A DNA stretch of 64,000 nucleotides from Rubrivivax sp. (GCA_021300575.1 JAJTDM010000006.1:21796-85795); one strand, 5' to 3'. Shown: positions 34,650 through 44,142, counted from the stretch's first letter. Made by a program: numbers and translations. The notes: generated by a model from the sequence alone, not told the origin.

Positions 34650-36092
34650 GTGAGACGCGACGACCTGCCGGTGCACGAGATCCCGGCGCTGTCGGGCAAC
34701 AACGCCCCGATCCACGACGAGCTCGTGTTCGAAGATCTGCCGGTGGAAGGCATGCTGCCGGCCGACTTTGGCGGCCTGTACGTGCGCAACGGGCCCAACC
34801 CCTACTTCCAGCCCGGATGGCGTTACCACGCCTTCGATGGCGATGGCATGGTGCACGCGGTGCGTTTCGACCATGGCCGGGTGAGCTACCGCAACCGCTG
34901 GGTGCGTACCTCGGCGCTGGCCGAAGAGCAGGCCGCGGGCCACACGCTGTGGAAGGGCATCAAGGAGCCGTTGCGCCGGGACCGGCCCGACGAGCCGATG
35001 AAGAACACCAGCAACACCGACGTGAAGTACCACGCCGGCCGCTTGCTGACCATGTGGTACCGCTCGGGCATGCCCTACGGGCTGGACCCGGCCACGCTGG
35101 AGACTCTGGGCCCTGCCGACCACGGCGGGGCGCTGTCGCGCATCTCCGCCCACTCGCGCCCGGACGAGACCACGGGCGAGCTGCTGTGGTTCGACTACGG
35201 CACCGAGGCGCCCTACATGCGCTACGGCGTCATCGGGCCGGACCGCCAGCCCCGCCATGCCATCGACGTGCCGCTGCCCGGCCCGCGCCTGCCGCACGAC
35301 ATGGCGATCACACCGAACTGGACGGTGCTGCACGACTTCCCGCTGCTGCTGGACGAGGAGGCCTGGAAGATCGGTCGCTACAAGCTGCGCTTCCGCCCCG
35401 ACCTGCCCACCCGCTTTGCGGTGCTGCCGCGCTATGGCCGGCCCGATCAGATCCGGTGGTTCGAGGCCAAGCCCTGCTACCTGCTGCACGTGGTCAATGC
35501 CTGGGAAGAGGGCGACGAGGTGGTGATGGTGGGCACGCCTTACCGCACCTACGAGAAGGACGACGGCAGCATCGACGCCCGGCGTCTGGAGCACACCATC
35601 CACAACCGGCAGCGCGACTTCTGGCTCTACGAGTGGCGCTTCAACCTGAAGACCGGCCGCACGCACGAGCGCGTGATCGATGACGTGCTCAACACCGAGT
35701 TCCCGGTCATCAACAGCGCTTTCCAGGGCCTGCCCACAAGACATTCCTACCACCTGGTGTTTCCCAAGGGTGGGCGGGAGGAGGTGCGCTTCACGGGCCT
35801 GGCCAAGGTGAACCATCGCACCGGCGGCTACCAGGCCTGGAGCGAGGGGCCGGACTGGTTCTACAACGAGCCCGGCTTCGCCCCGCGTGACGGCGCCATG
35901 GCCGAGGACGACGGCTACCTCGTGGCCTTTGCCTGGGACCCAGAGCGTCTGCGTTCCGAGGTGCAGGTGTTCGATGCGCGTGGCACCGAGTTCGGCCGAG
36001 GGCCCATCGCGCGCATCCCGCTGCCGCGCCGGGTGCCGCACGGCTTTCATGCCACCTACGTCAGCGACGCCGTGATAAGGCGCTGGCCTTGA
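34650..36092 (+). CDS. Carotenoid cleavage oxygenase family protein (RPE65/lignostilbene dioxygenase-like)
   Basis: A non-heme Fe(II) dioxygenase, 480 residues from the GTG at 34650. The family start VEGMLPADFGGLYVRNGPNPYF and AFDGDGMVHAVRFD are intact, and the four iron-binding histidines can be assigned to KYHAGRLL, SAHSRP, VLHDFPLL and PHGFHATYV. It would split a C=C bond of a carotenoid, stilbene or phenylpropene. GAGGAG 9 nt upstream supports 34650; an in-frame GTG at 34542 would add a proline-rich 36-residue leader. The TTG of the next gene overlaps its stop. Confidence 0.9.
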   Translation: MRRDDLPVHEIPALSGNNAPIHDELVFEDLPVEGMLPADFGGLYVRNGPNPYFQPGWRYHAFDGDGMVHAVRFDHGRVSYRNRWVRTSALAEEQAAGHTLWKGIKEPLRRDRPDEPMKNTSNTDVKYHAGRLLTMWYRSGMPYGLDPATLETLGPADHGGALSRISAHSRPDETTGELLWFDYGTEAPYMRYGVIGPDRQPRHAIDVPLPGPRLPHDMAITPNWTVLHDFPLLLDEEAWKIGRYKLRFRPDLPTRFAVLPRYGRPDQIRWFEAKPCYLLHVVNAWEEGDEVVMVGTPYRTYEKDDGSIDARRLEHTIHNRQRDFWLYEWRFNLKTGRTHERVIDDVLNTEFPVINSAFQGLPTRHSYHLVFPKGGREEVRFTGLAKVNHRTGGYQAWSEGPDWFYNEPGFAPRDGAMAEDDGYLVAFAWDPERLRSEVQVFDARGTEFGRGPIARIPLPRRVPHGFHATYVSDAVIRRWP

Positions 36093-37897
36093 TCCTCGCC
36101 TCGCCCGAGCGCATCGCCGAGTACACCGCGCGCGGCTGGTGGGACACGCGCACCTTGCACGCCGGGTTTACTGAGGTGGCGCAGCGCCACCCCGCGCGCG
36201 AGGCCGTGGTGGATGCGCCCAACCGGGTTCAGCTGACCGATGGCCAGCCCCGCCGCCTGAGCTACGCGCAGCTGGCCGCCGAGGTAGACCGCCTGGCCGT
36301 GCGCCTGTGGCGCCTGGGCCTGCAGCGCGACGACATCGTGGTGGTGCAGCTGGTCAACTCGGTGGAGCAGTACGCCGTCTACCTGGCGTGCCTGCGGCTC
36401 GGGCTCATCATTTCGCCCGTGCCGGTGCAGTACCGCGAGCATGAGCTGGACCAGATCCTGGCGCAGACGCAGGCGCGTGCCGTCATCACCGCCGCGCGCG
36501 TGCTCAGGCACGCTGCCGCGGCAATGTGGCTGGGGCTGGCTCGCAGGCACGCCGGCCTGGCCCATGTGCTGGCTTATGGGGACGAGCTGCCGCCAGGGGT
36601 GTTATCGCTGGAAGACTTGCGCGATCAGGGCAGCGAGGCGCAGCCGGTTGAGCGCGGAGCCGACTTGGCCGCGCTCCCTGCATCTGGTGACCCGGCGGGC
36701 TTCACCTCCGACCTCGCCGCCATCCAGGTGGTGGCCGACCGCATCTCGGCCAATGACATCGCCACCGTGTGCTGGACCTCCGGCACCGAGGCGGCGCCCA
36801 AGGGCGTGCCGCGCAGCCACAACGAGTGGTGGATCGTCGCCCCTTCGGTCATCGAGGCGGCGAGGCTGCAGCCCGGCATGCGGCTGTTGAACCCGTTCCC
36901 GCTGGTCAACATGGCCGGCATCTCGGCCTGCTTCGCCACCTGGATCCGCCTGGAGGCCACGGTGGTGCAGCACCACCCCTTTGACCTGGAGGTGTTCCTC
37001 GCGCAACTGCGCACCGAGCGCATCGACTACACGGTCTGTCCGCCCGCCATCCTCACCCAGCTGCAGCAGCAACCCGAGCGGCTGACGGGCATCGATTTCC
37101 AGCGCCTGTCGCGCATCGGCTCGGGCTCGGCGCCGCTGTCGGAGTGGGTGGTGCAGGGGTGGTCCGACCGTGGCGTGGACGTCATCAACTACTTCGGCTC
37201 CAACGAAGGCGCGGCGCTGACCGGCTCGCCGCTGGACATCCCGCAGCCGGCGGCGCGGGCCCGTTTCTTCGCCCGCAGCGGCACGCCCGAGGGCTTTTCG
37301 AAGATCTCCACGGCGCAGAAGATCCGCACCCGGCTGGTGGACCCCGACACCGGTGCCGAGGTCACCTGCGCCGGCCTGCCGGGCGAGCTGCGCGTGACCG
37401 GACCCACCATCTTCAGCGGCTACTTCCGCAACCCCGAGGCCACGGCCCGCGCCTTCGACGAGCAGGGCTACTACCGCAGTGGCGACCTGTTCGAGATTGC
37501 CGGCGAGCAAGGCCAGTACCTGAAGTTCGTGGGCCGCTGCAAGGACATCGTCGTGCGCGGCGGCATGAAGATCTCCGAGGTGGAGCTCGAGACGCTGCTG
37601 CTGGCCTGCCCCGGCGTGCGCGACGCGGCGGTGGTGGGCGCCCCCGACGCGGTGCTGGGTGAGCGCGTGTGCGCCTGCGTCGTGCCCGCGCCGGGTGTTG
37701 AGCTTACGCTCGAGGCCCTGGTGCGCTGGCTGCGCGAGCAGCGCCACGTGGCCGCCTACAAACTGCCCGAGCGACTGTTGCTGCTGGACGCCCTGCCTCG
37801 CAACCCCGTGGGTAAGGTGCTCAAGCGCGAACTGCGCGCGCGTTTGCAGGCCGCGCCGCCTGTCCTTTCCTTTACTGCCCTTTCCTGTACGTCCTGA
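36089..37897 (+). CDS. Class I adenylate-forming acyl/aryl-CoA ligase
   Basis: A 602-residue ANL-superfamily ligase. A3 motif VCWTSGTEAAPKGVPRSHN, A5 NYFGSNEGAALTG, A7 YYRSGDL, A8 GRCKDIVVRGGMKISEVELE and A10 lysine in PRNPVGKVLKREL are all present. Closest in look to cyclohexanecarboxylate- or long-chain/aromatic-acid CoA ligases. It would activate the acid formed after oxidative cleavage by the upstream oxygenase. Starts with TTG overlapping the upstream stop (TTGA). Confidence 0.88.
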   Translation: MILASPERIAEYTARGWWDTRTLHAGFTEVAQRHPAREAVVDAPNRVQLTDGQPRRLSYAQLAAEVDRLAVRLWRLGLQRDDIVVVQLVNSVEQYAVYLACLRLGLIISPVPVQYREHELDQILAQTQARAVITAARVLRHAAAAMWLGLARRHAGLAHVLAYGDELPPGVLSLEDLRDQGSEAQPVERGADLAALPASGDPAGFTSDLAAIQVVADRISANDIATVCWTSGTEAAPKGVPRSHNEWWIVAPSVIEAARLQPGMRLLNPFPLVNMAGISACFATWIRLEATVVQHHPFDLEVFLAQLRTERIDYTVCPPAILTQLQQQPERLTGIDFQRLSRIGSGSAPLSEWVVQGWSDRGVDVINYFGSNEGAALTGSPLDIPQPAARARFFARSGTPEGFSKISTAQKIRTRLVDPDTGAEVTCAGLPGELRVTGPTIFSGYFRNPEATARAFDEQGYYRSGDLFEIAGEQGQYLKFVGRCKDIVVRGGMKISEVELETLLLACPGVRDAAVVGAPDAVLGERVCACVVPAPGVELTLEALVRWLREQRHVAAYKLPERLLLLDALPRNPVGKVLKRELRARLQAAPPVLSFTALSCTS

Positions 37898-37946
37898 TGC
37901 GCATCCTGAAGGCGCACACCCACGACCCGACCTGGAGAACCTTACC

Positions 37947-38669
37947 ATGACCCCTGTGTTGCTGCTCATCCCCGGCATGACCAACACCCCCCGGGTGTGG
38001 GACCGGGTGCGGGCACATCTGCAGGCTGAAGTGCAGCGCGGGGTGGAGGTTCGCGTCACCGACGTGCGCGCCAGCGCCGACATCCCGGCCATGGCGGCCA
38101 CGGCCTGGCGCGAGCTGCAGGACGTGCCGCTGGAGCGCCCGCTGGCCATTGCGGGCTTCTCCATGGGCGGCTACGTGGCACTGCAGATGGTGGTCAGCGC
38201 GCCGCGGCCGGTGCAGGCCCTGGCGCTGGTGTGCACCTCGGCCCGGCCCGACAACCCGGCCGTCGCCCCGATGCGCGAGCGCGCCACCGCCGCCGCGCAG
38301 CGCGACTGGGAGCGCTACATCACCAGCGTGGCCTCGGCCCTGGCCTCGCCTGACACGCAGGCCGATCCGCAGCTGATGCAGGCCATCCGAGGCGATCTGC
38401 GCGAGGCCGGCGTGGACGCCACCGTGGCTCAGCAGCGGGCCGTGGCCCAGCGCGCCGACCAGCGCCCCCTGCTCGCGACCCTGAAGCTCAAGGCGCTGGT
38501 GATCGCCGGCGCGCTGGACCCCCTGATCTCGCCCGCGCACTCCAAGGAGGCGGCCGACGCCATCGCCGGCGCCCGCTGGCGGGAGGTCGAGGGTGCGGGC
38601 CACCTCCTGCCCTGGGAGCGCCCGCAGGCGCTGGCCGCCGCCATGGACGAGTGGCTGGCGGGTCTCTGA
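37947..38669 (+). CDS. Alpha/beta-fold hydrolase
   Basis: A 240-residue alpha/beta hydrolase. Oxyanion segment LLLIPGMTNTPRVWD, nucleophile elbow AGFSMGGY (serine near residue 71), acid in AGALDPLISPAHS and the histidine in GAGHLLPWERP complete the triad. Ester, thioester or C-C hydrolase activity is possible. GGAG upstream supports the ATG. In the island it may hydrolyse an ester intermediate or a CoA thioester. Confidence 0.87.
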   Translation: MTPVLLLIPGMTNTPRVWDRVRAHLQAEVQRGVEVRVTDVRASADIPAMAATAWRELQDVPLERPLAIAGFSMGGYVALQMVVSAPRPVQALALVCTSARPDNPAVAPMRERATAAAQRDWERYITSVASALASPDTQADPQLMQAIRGDLREAGVDATVAQQRAVAQRADQRPLLATLKLKALVIAGALDPLISPAHSKEAADAIAGARWREVEGAGHLLPWERPQALAAAMDEWLAGL

Positions 38670-38763
38670 GCGAGCGCTTGAGAAGCACCCCCCGCGCACG
38701 GCCATCGTCACGTACTGAAACCTGCCCCACCACCCTCCCCATCCCACCCACACGGAGACCTTC

Positions 38764-39762
38764 ATGCAAAGACGACAACTGCTCACCCAGACCGGCACGG
38801 CCCTGGCTGCCAGCGTGCTGGGCGCTCTTGCGGCCCCTGCCGCCGCGCTGGCACAGACCTTCCCCGCCAAGCCGGTGCGCGTGATCGTGCCCTTTGCCCC
38901 GGGCAACACGCTGGACGCCTCGCTGCGCCAGGTCAGCGAGGTCTTCCAGCGCCAGACCGGCCAGCCCTTGCTCATCGACAACAAGCCCGGTGGTGCCGGC
39001 ATCGTGGCTGCGCAGGCCTTGCTGCAGTCGCCGCCCGACGGCTACACGCTGCTGCTGACCAACACCAGCATGCTCACCATCAACCCGCACACCTTCAGCA
39101 AGCTGCCCTACGACGCGGACAAGAGCTTCAAGCACGTGACCAACTTCCTGGGTGCGGCGATGGTGTTTGCCGTCAACGCTGCCAACGTGCCGGCCAACAC
39201 CATGCAGGAGTTCATCGCCTGGGCCAAGCCGCAGGGCTCGAAGATCTCGTACGCTTCTTTCACGGCGGGCAATTCCTCGCACTTCGCCGGCGTCATCCTC
39301 AACAGGCGTACCGGCACCGATCTCACCCACGTGCCCTTCAACGGCACACCGCCTGCGGTGCAGAACCTGGTGGGCGGGCAGGTGCACGCGGCCGTGCTGC
39401 CGCTGATGGCGGTCAAGCCGCACATGGACAGTGGCAAGGTCAAGGTGCTGGCCGTCACCAGCCCGCAGCGCTCAACGCACATGCCCAGCGTGCCCTCGTT
39501 CACCGAGATCGGTCTGCCCGAGATGGAGATCTTCATCTGGTCGTCCCTGTCTGCCCCGGCGGGCACGCCCGACGCCGTGGTGGCGCGGCTGAACGAGGAG
39601 TTCGTCAAGGCCCTGCGCACCGAGGAGATCCGCGACAAATGGCGCCAGGTGGACTTCACGCCCCTGCCCACCACGCCCGAGGAGACCAACCGCTTCATCC
39701 GCGCGGAGTCGGCGCGCTGGGCGGAGGCGGTGAAGATCTCGGGCTTCAAGGCCAGCGAGTGA
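38764..39762 (+). CDS. Tripartite tricarboxylate transporter substrate-binding protein (Bug family)
   Basis: A 332-residue periplasmic binding protein with a twin-arginine-like/Sec leader (QRRQLLTQTGTALAASVLG, cleavage near ALAQ) and the Bug signatures FPAKPVRVIVPFAPGN, IDNKPGGAGIVAAQ, PPDGYTLLL and the C-terminal EEFVKAL. Ligands of the family are carboxylates and aromatic acids. No TctA/TctB membrane partners are encoded here, the usual situation for orphan Bug proteins in Burkholderiales. Confidence 0.93.
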   Translation: MQRRQLLTQTGTALAASVLGALAAPAAALAQTFPAKPVRVIVPFAPGNTLDASLRQVSEVFQRQTGQPLLIDNKPGGAGIVAAQALLQSPPDGYTLLLTNTSMLTINPHTFSKLPYDADKSFKHVTNFLGAAMVFAVNAANVPANTMQEFIAWAKPQGSKISYASFTAGNSSHFAGVILNRRTGTDLTHVPFNGTPPAVQNLVGGQVHAAVLPLMAVKPHMDSGKVKVLAVTSPQRSTHMPSVPSFTEIGLPEMEIFIWSSLSAPAGTPDAVVARLNEEFVKALRTEEIRDKWRQVDFTPLPTTPEETNRFIRAESARWAEAVKISGFKASE

Positions 39763-39764
39763 GC

Positions 39765-40781
39765 ATGCAGGAAGCACCGACGCCTGGCCCAGCGGCACCG
39801 GCCGGGCCAAGCCGCCCCCCGCCGCTGGCCTGCCGGCTGCCGGTGTTTGCGGCGCCCATGTTCCTGGTGTCCGGCCCCGAGCTGGTGGTGGCCGCTTGCA
39901 AGGCCGGCATCGTGGGGGCCTTTCCCACCCCCAATGCCCGCCCCATCGAGGTGCTGGACGAGTGGATGCGCCGCATCACCGAGGCGCTGGCGCGCGCCCG
40001 CGACGAGCAGGCGCCCGGCACGGTGGCGGCCTGGTGTGCCAACCTGGTGACGCACCGCTCCAACGCCCGCCTGCCCGAGGACCTGAAGCTCCTCGAGCGC
40101 TACAAGCCGCCGGTGGTGGTGACGGCGCTGGGCAGCCCCAAGCCGGCCATCGAGGTGGTGCACGGCTATGGCGGGCAGGTGTTTGCCGATGTCACCTCGC
40201 TCACGCTGGCGCGCAAGGCGGTGGAGGCCGGCGCCGACGGCCTGGCCTGCATCTGCGCCGGGGCGGGCGGCCACACCGGCTCGATCAACCCCTTCGCCTT
40301 CGTCAGCGCGGTGCGCGAGTTCTTCGACGGCACCATCGTGGTGGGCGGCGGCATCTGTGACGGCTGGGGCGTGGCCGGCGCGTTGGCCGCCGGTGCGGAC
40401 TACGTCTACATGGGCACGCGCTTCATCGCCGCCGCCGAGAGCATGGCCCAGCCGGCCTACAAGCAGATGGTGGTGGACAGCACCGTGGACGACCTGATGC
40501 TGACCGACCGCCTCACCGGCACCACGGCCAGTTGGCTCAAGCCCTCGCTGCGCGCCAGCGGGCTGGACCCGGACCACCTGCCCGAGGCGCCCAGCCGCAA
40601 CTACGACAGCAACCGCTCCTTCGACGCGGCCAAGCGCTGGCGCGACGTGTGGGCCGCCGGCCAGGGGCTGGGGGCGGTGCAGGCGGTGGAGCCGGTGGCG
40701 CTCATCGTGCAGCGCATCGAAGCGGAGTTTCAGGCGGCGCGCGCACGCTTTGCGGCGTGGCAGCCAGCCCTTGCAGGTTAG
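39765..40781 (+). CDS. Nitronate monooxygenase-like FMN protein (NMO/2-nitropropane dioxygenase family)
   Basis: A 338-residue TIM-barrel flavoprotein. PVFAAPMFLVSGPELVVAACKAG is the family start, CICAGAGGHTGSINPFAFV holds the catalytic-site HTG region and the phosphate/FMN motifs GGGICDGWGVAGALAAGADYVYMGTRFIAA follow. Class I NMO enzymes oxidise alkyl nitronates, but many homologues in CoA-ester islands have other flavin reactions such as enoyl-CoA reduction. The ATG lies 2 nt after the Bug stop, so they are co-transcribed. Confidence 0.88.
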   Translation: MQEAPTPGPAAPAGPSRPPPLACRLPVFAAPMFLVSGPELVVAACKAGIVGAFPTPNARPIEVLDEWMRRITEALARARDEQAPGTVAAWCANLVTHRSNARLPEDLKLLERYKPPVVVTALGSPKPAIEVVHGYGGQVFADVTSLTLARKAVEAGADGLACICAGAGGHTGSINPFAFVSAVREFFDGTIVVGGGICDGWGVAGALAAGADYVYMGTRFIAAAESMAQPAYKQMVVDSTVDDLMLTDRLTGTTASWLKPSLRASGLDPDHLPEAPSRNYDSNRSFDAAKRWRDVWAAGQGLGAVQAVEPVALIVQRIEAEFQAARARFAAWQPALAG

Positions 40782-40805
40782 AAGAGAAGACACAGGAGTG
40801 CACCG

Positions 40806-42050
40806 ATGACCCCCACCTACATCCTCGGCGGCTACCAGACCGACTTTGCCAAGGTCTGGTCCCGCAACGGCCAGGACCTCTCGGACATGATGCGCGAGGC
40901 CACGCTGGGCGCCCTGGAGCGCAGCCTGGTGGACGCCTGGCAGGTGCAGAGCATCCACGTGGGCAATGCCTTCGGCGAGATCCAGCGCGCCCAGGCCCAT
41001 CTGGGCGCCATGGTGGCCCAGGTGGTGCCTGAGCTCTGGGGCGTGCCCGCCATGCGCCACGAGGGCGCCTGCGCTTCGGCCTCGCTGGCGGTGCTGGCGG
41101 CCATGGCCGAGATCGAGGCCGGGCGCTACGACTGCGTTCTGGTGCTGGGGGCGGAGGAACTGAAGAACCTGCCGGGTGACCAGTCCTCGGCCAACCAGAA
41201 CGCCGCCGCCTGGCAGGGCCGTGAGGACATCGACTGCCGCTTCATGTGGCCCGCAGCCTTCGGCCTGATGGCGCAGGAGTACGAGCGGCGCTACGGGCTG
41301 GACCGCCGCCACATCAACCGCATTGCCGAGATCAACTACGGCAATGCCAAGCGCAACCCCCTGGCACAGACGCGCAAGTGGGCCTTCGAGCCTGGCGCCT
41401 TCAGCGACGACGACACGCTCAACCCGGTCATCGAGCCCGGCACGCGGCGCCAGGACTGCGGCCAGATCACCGATGGCGCCTGCGCCCTGGTGCTGGCCGG
41501 CCCGCGCTTCGCGGCCGAGCATGCACGGCGCACGGGGGTGGCGCTGTCCTCGGTGCCGCAGATCCTGGGCTGGGGCCACCGCAACGCGGGCTTGAGGCTG
41601 AAGGACAAGTTCGAGCGCAGCGCCGGTCAACCTTACGTTTTTCCGCATGTGCGCCAGGCCATCACCGAGGCCTGGGCCCGCGCCGGGGTGAGCGGCCCTG
41701 ACGCACTGGACGGCATCGAGACGCACGACTGCTTCACCACCACCGAGTACATGGCCATCGATCACTTCGGGCTCACGCCACCAGGGCAGAGCTGGCAGGC
41801 GGTGGAGTCCGGGATGATCGAGCTGGGCGGCGCGTTGCCGGTCAACCCGAGCGGCGGCCTGATCGGCGGCGGACACCCCGTGGGCGCCACCGGCGCCCGC
41901 ATGCTGCTGGACGCGGCGCGCCAGGTCACCGGCCAGGCAGGCGACTACCAGGTCGATGGCGCCAAGACCTTTGCGACCCTGAACATCGGTGGCAGCTGCG
42001 CCACGGTGTGCAGCTTCGTCGTGGGGGTGCGGGACGCTCAGGCCAGCTGA
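40806..42050 (+). CDS. Thiolase family acyl-CoA acetyltransferase (SCP2/acetyl-CoA acetyltransferase type)
   Basis: A 414-residue thiolase. The nucleophilic cysteine lies in HEGACASASLAVLAAM near residue 88, the first His in HDCFTTTE, and the second catalytic His in GGGHPVGATGARML; the C-terminal NIGGSCATVCSFV carries the acid/base cysteine. It would cleave a beta-ketoacyl-CoA or condense acyl-CoAs, finishing side-chain degradation begun by the oxygenase and ligase. Good AGGAG-like site before the ATG. Confidence 0.9.
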   Translation: MTPTYILGGYQTDFAKVWSRNGQDLSDMMREATLGALERSLVDAWQVQSIHVGNAFGEIQRAQAHLGAMVAQVVPELWGVPAMRHEGACASASLAVLAAMAEIEAGRYDCVLVLGAEELKNLPGDQSSANQNAAAWQGREDIDCRFMWPAAFGLMAQEYERRYGLDRRHINRIAEINYGNAKRNPLAQTRKWAFEPGAFSDDDTLNPVIEPGTRRQDCGQITDGACALVLAGPRFAAEHARRTGVALSSVPQILGWGHRNAGLRLKDKFERSAGQPYVFPHVRQAITEAWARAGVSGPDALDGIETHDCFTTTEYMAIDHFGLTPPGQSWQAVESGMIELGGALPVNPSGGLIGGGHPVGATGARMLLDAARQVTGQAGDYQVDGAKTFATLNIGGSCATVCSFVVGVRDAQAS

Positions 42051-42095
42051 CCAGGCTGACGCGTCCAGGATTCAGACGCAGGGCCTTCGGGGACT

Positions 42096-42584
42096 TCAAT
42101 CCGGGCGCAGCATCACCTCGCCCTCGATCTCCACCGGGATTCCGAAGGGCAGCTCCGCCATGCCCACTGCGCTGCGGGCATGGGCCCCTACCTGTGGCCC
42201 GAACACTTCGAGGATCAGGTCCGTGAAGCCGTTGATGACCGAGGGTTGGCGGTCGAATCCCGGTGCGGAGTTGACCATCCCGAGGATGTGAACCCAGGCC
42301 TCGATGCGGTCCAGGCTGCCCAACTCGCGCTGCAAGCTGCCCAGGATCGCCAGGCCCGTCAGTCGGGCCGCGGCATAGCCTTGCTCCACGGTCACGTCCC
42401 CACCCACCTTGCCCAGTGGCTGTGCCACGCTGCCATCGGCCAGCGTCGGGCCGTGACCTGAGAACCGGGCGCGCTGGCCGATCACGCGGACCCAGGGAAA
42501 TGGCAGCGTGGTGCCCGGGGGCATCTTCAGCGGCTGCGGGAGCACGAGCCCCAACTTGGCGAGGCGGTCATCAATGGCTGGCAT
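42096..42584 (-). CDS. RidA-family protein, second paralogue
   Basis: A 162-residue Rid-family protein distinct from the one in the Rieske operon. ARFSGHGPTLADGS resembles the first strand, AILGSLQRELGSLDRIEAWVHILGMVNS the central helix/strand and HARSAVGMAELPFGIPVEIEGEVML the conserved C-terminal half containing the arginine that binds carboxylates. Downstream of the M81 peptidase gene on the same strand with AAGGAA before the ATG; likely deals with an imine/enamine formed in the same pathway. Confidence 0.87.
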   Translation of the reverse strand: MPAIDDRLAKLGLVLPQPLKMPPGTTLPFPWVRVIGQRARFSGHGPTLADGSVAQPLGKVGGDVTVEQGYAAARLTGLAILGSLQRELGSLDRIEAWVHILGMVNSAPGFDRQPSVINGFTDLILEVFGPQVGAHARSAVGMAELPFGIPVEIEGEVMLRPD

Positions 42585-42660
42585 GGAGTTCCTTCTGAGA
42601 GTTCACGCGCACAGGGTTCCGCATGTGCGCTCGGGTTGGTGTGCGAGATGCCGTTGCGCC

Positions 42661-44142
42661 TCAGGGCCCGGCGCCCGACCAGGGGTCTGCCACGCGGGGC
42701 CAGAAGTTGGGGTCCCGGTGCCGGATGGGCAGTGCGGCGATGTCGGCCGTCAGCAGCCCGGGAGAGTCCGCGTACAGCACCTCACGGGCCAGCGGTGCGA
42801 AAGCCGCATGGAAGTGCTGCATGGACTTGACGACCACCGCGTGCTTGCGCGTCAGGTCGATGCCCAGGCCGGTGAACAGATCGGTGCCGATCACCTGCTG
42901 ACAACGCGAGATCAGCACGAGGTCGACGCCCTCGGAGGTGCTGACCCAGGCCGAGGCGCCCAAGGGGCTGCGGCTGCCGAAAGCCGTCTGGGCATGTTCC
43001 TGAGCCAGTGCCCGCACGGTGACGCGCAGATCCACCGGGTTGCCCGAGGTCGGGCCAGATTTGCCCGCCACGCGCAAACCCAAAGTCGAGCCCAGGCCTG
43101 CCTCAAAACACAATTGCACGGCACCCGGGTCCCACAGGCCGCCCAGCGCCACGTTGGCAATGCGCAGATCCAGCAAGGCCTGCAGCGCGAAGCTGCTGTC
43201 CCCGCGCGCACCGCCCCCTGGGTTGTCTGCCATGTCGGCGACGACGATCGGCCCCGTGCCGACCGAGGGCGGCGTCTCGGCCACGCGGCGGAGGGCCTCG
43301 GTCATGCTCAGGGGAGGTTGGTGCAGCGAGTCTCTCAGGGCCCAGAGCCGCCGCCCGAGGTCGGCGGCCAGCCGCTGCGCCAGTGCCTGGTCGCCATCGG
43401 TGGTCACCCACAGTCGGGCTCCCGCTTCCGGTACGTCCCCAAAAGCGAAACCGTGCGCGTGCGACACCGAAAGCACGCCCTGGTGGCCTTCCAGCGCCTG
43501 CATGTCGCGGACGAAGCTCTTCAGGGGTTCCCGCGTGGTGGGCCAACTGCCCGCCATGCGGCAGTCCCAGACGGCCGTCACAGGGCGGATACGGCCTTGT
43601 GCGGCGTCAAGAGTCAGTTGTGCAACTTCGGCAGCGCGCTCGTCGATGTCGGTATGCGGGTAGGCCTTGTACGCCACCATCAGCGTGGCATGCCGGGTCA
43701 TGCGCTGGGTGACATGAGCGTGCAGGTCCAGCTCGATGCCGATAGGTACCTCCGGGCCCACGATGGAGCGCGCTCGCTCGATCAGGTCGCCTTCGCAGTC
43801 CAGGCAGTCCTCAGCGGTCATGGCGCCATGCAGCATCAGCATCACGGCCTGCACGGGCATCGCGGCACGCAGGTCGTTCAGCAATTCGTCGCGCAATTGC
43901 TCATAGACCGGCTGACGAATCGGGCCCAGCGGCACCGCAGCGGCAAACAGGCCTTCGACCACCTCCCATCCCTGCCGTGAAGCCACGCCGCGTACCGTCT
44001 CAATGGCGCTGAGATATCCGCCCGGGTCCACGCCACTGGCGGAGCCGCGTCGGATGCCTTCGGCCTCGAATGCGCCCAGCCCGGTGGGGATCGGTGAGTA
44101 GGAGTTGTTTTCTGCCAGCAGGCCGGCCAGGAAGAGTTTCAT
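42661..44142 (-). CDS. M81 family metallopeptidase (microcystinase C, MlrC-like)
   Basis: A 493-residue zinc metalloenzyme of the MlrC/DUF1485 family. The N-terminal AGLLAENNSYSPIPT, LMLHGAMTAEDCLDCEGDLIERAR and GIELDLHAHVTQRM metal-ligand segments and the C-terminal MlrC domain DMADNPGGGARGDSSFAL are visible. MlrC degrades linearised microcystin peptides; most homologues have unknown peptide or amide substrates. Divergent from the MFS transporter, followed by ridA. Suggests a peptide-like or amide-containing substrate for the island. Confidence 0.9.
   Translation of the reverse strand: MKLFLAGLLAENNSYSPIPTGLGAFEAEGIRRGSASGVDPGGYLSAIETVRGVASRQGWEVVEGLFAAAVPLGPIRQPVYEQLRDELLNDLRAAMPVQAVMLMLHGAMTAEDCLDCEGDLIERARSIVGPEVPIGIELDLHAHVTQRMTRHATLMVAYKAYPHTDIDERAAEVAQLTLDAAQGRIRPVTAVWDCRMAGSWPTTREPLKSFVRDMQALEGHQGVLSVSHAHGFAFGDVPEAGARLWVTTDGDQALAQRLAADLGRRLWALRDSLHQPPLSMTEALRRVAETPPSVGTGPIVVADMADNPGGGARGDSSFALQALLDLRIANVALGGLWDPGAVQLCFEAGLGSTLGLRVAGKSGPTSGNPVDLRVTVRALAQEHAQTAFGSRSPLGASAWVSTSEGVDLVLISRCQQVIGTDLFTGLGIDLTRKHAVVVKSMQHFHAAFAPLAREVLYADSPGLLTADIAALPIRHRDPNFWPRVADPWSGAGP

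Noticed and set aside
39765..40781. IMP dehydrogenase/GMP reductase assignment for the TIM-barrel flavoprotein
   Set aside because: Phosphate-binding GGGICDG motif is shared, but the N-terminus and HTG segment fit the nitronate monooxygenase family and the CBS/Cys loop of IMPDH is absent.
39108..41876. A 922-codon minus-strand open frame
   Set aside because: Antisense to the Bug, NMO and thiolase genes, which carry full family signatures; typical antisense frame in GC-rich DNA.
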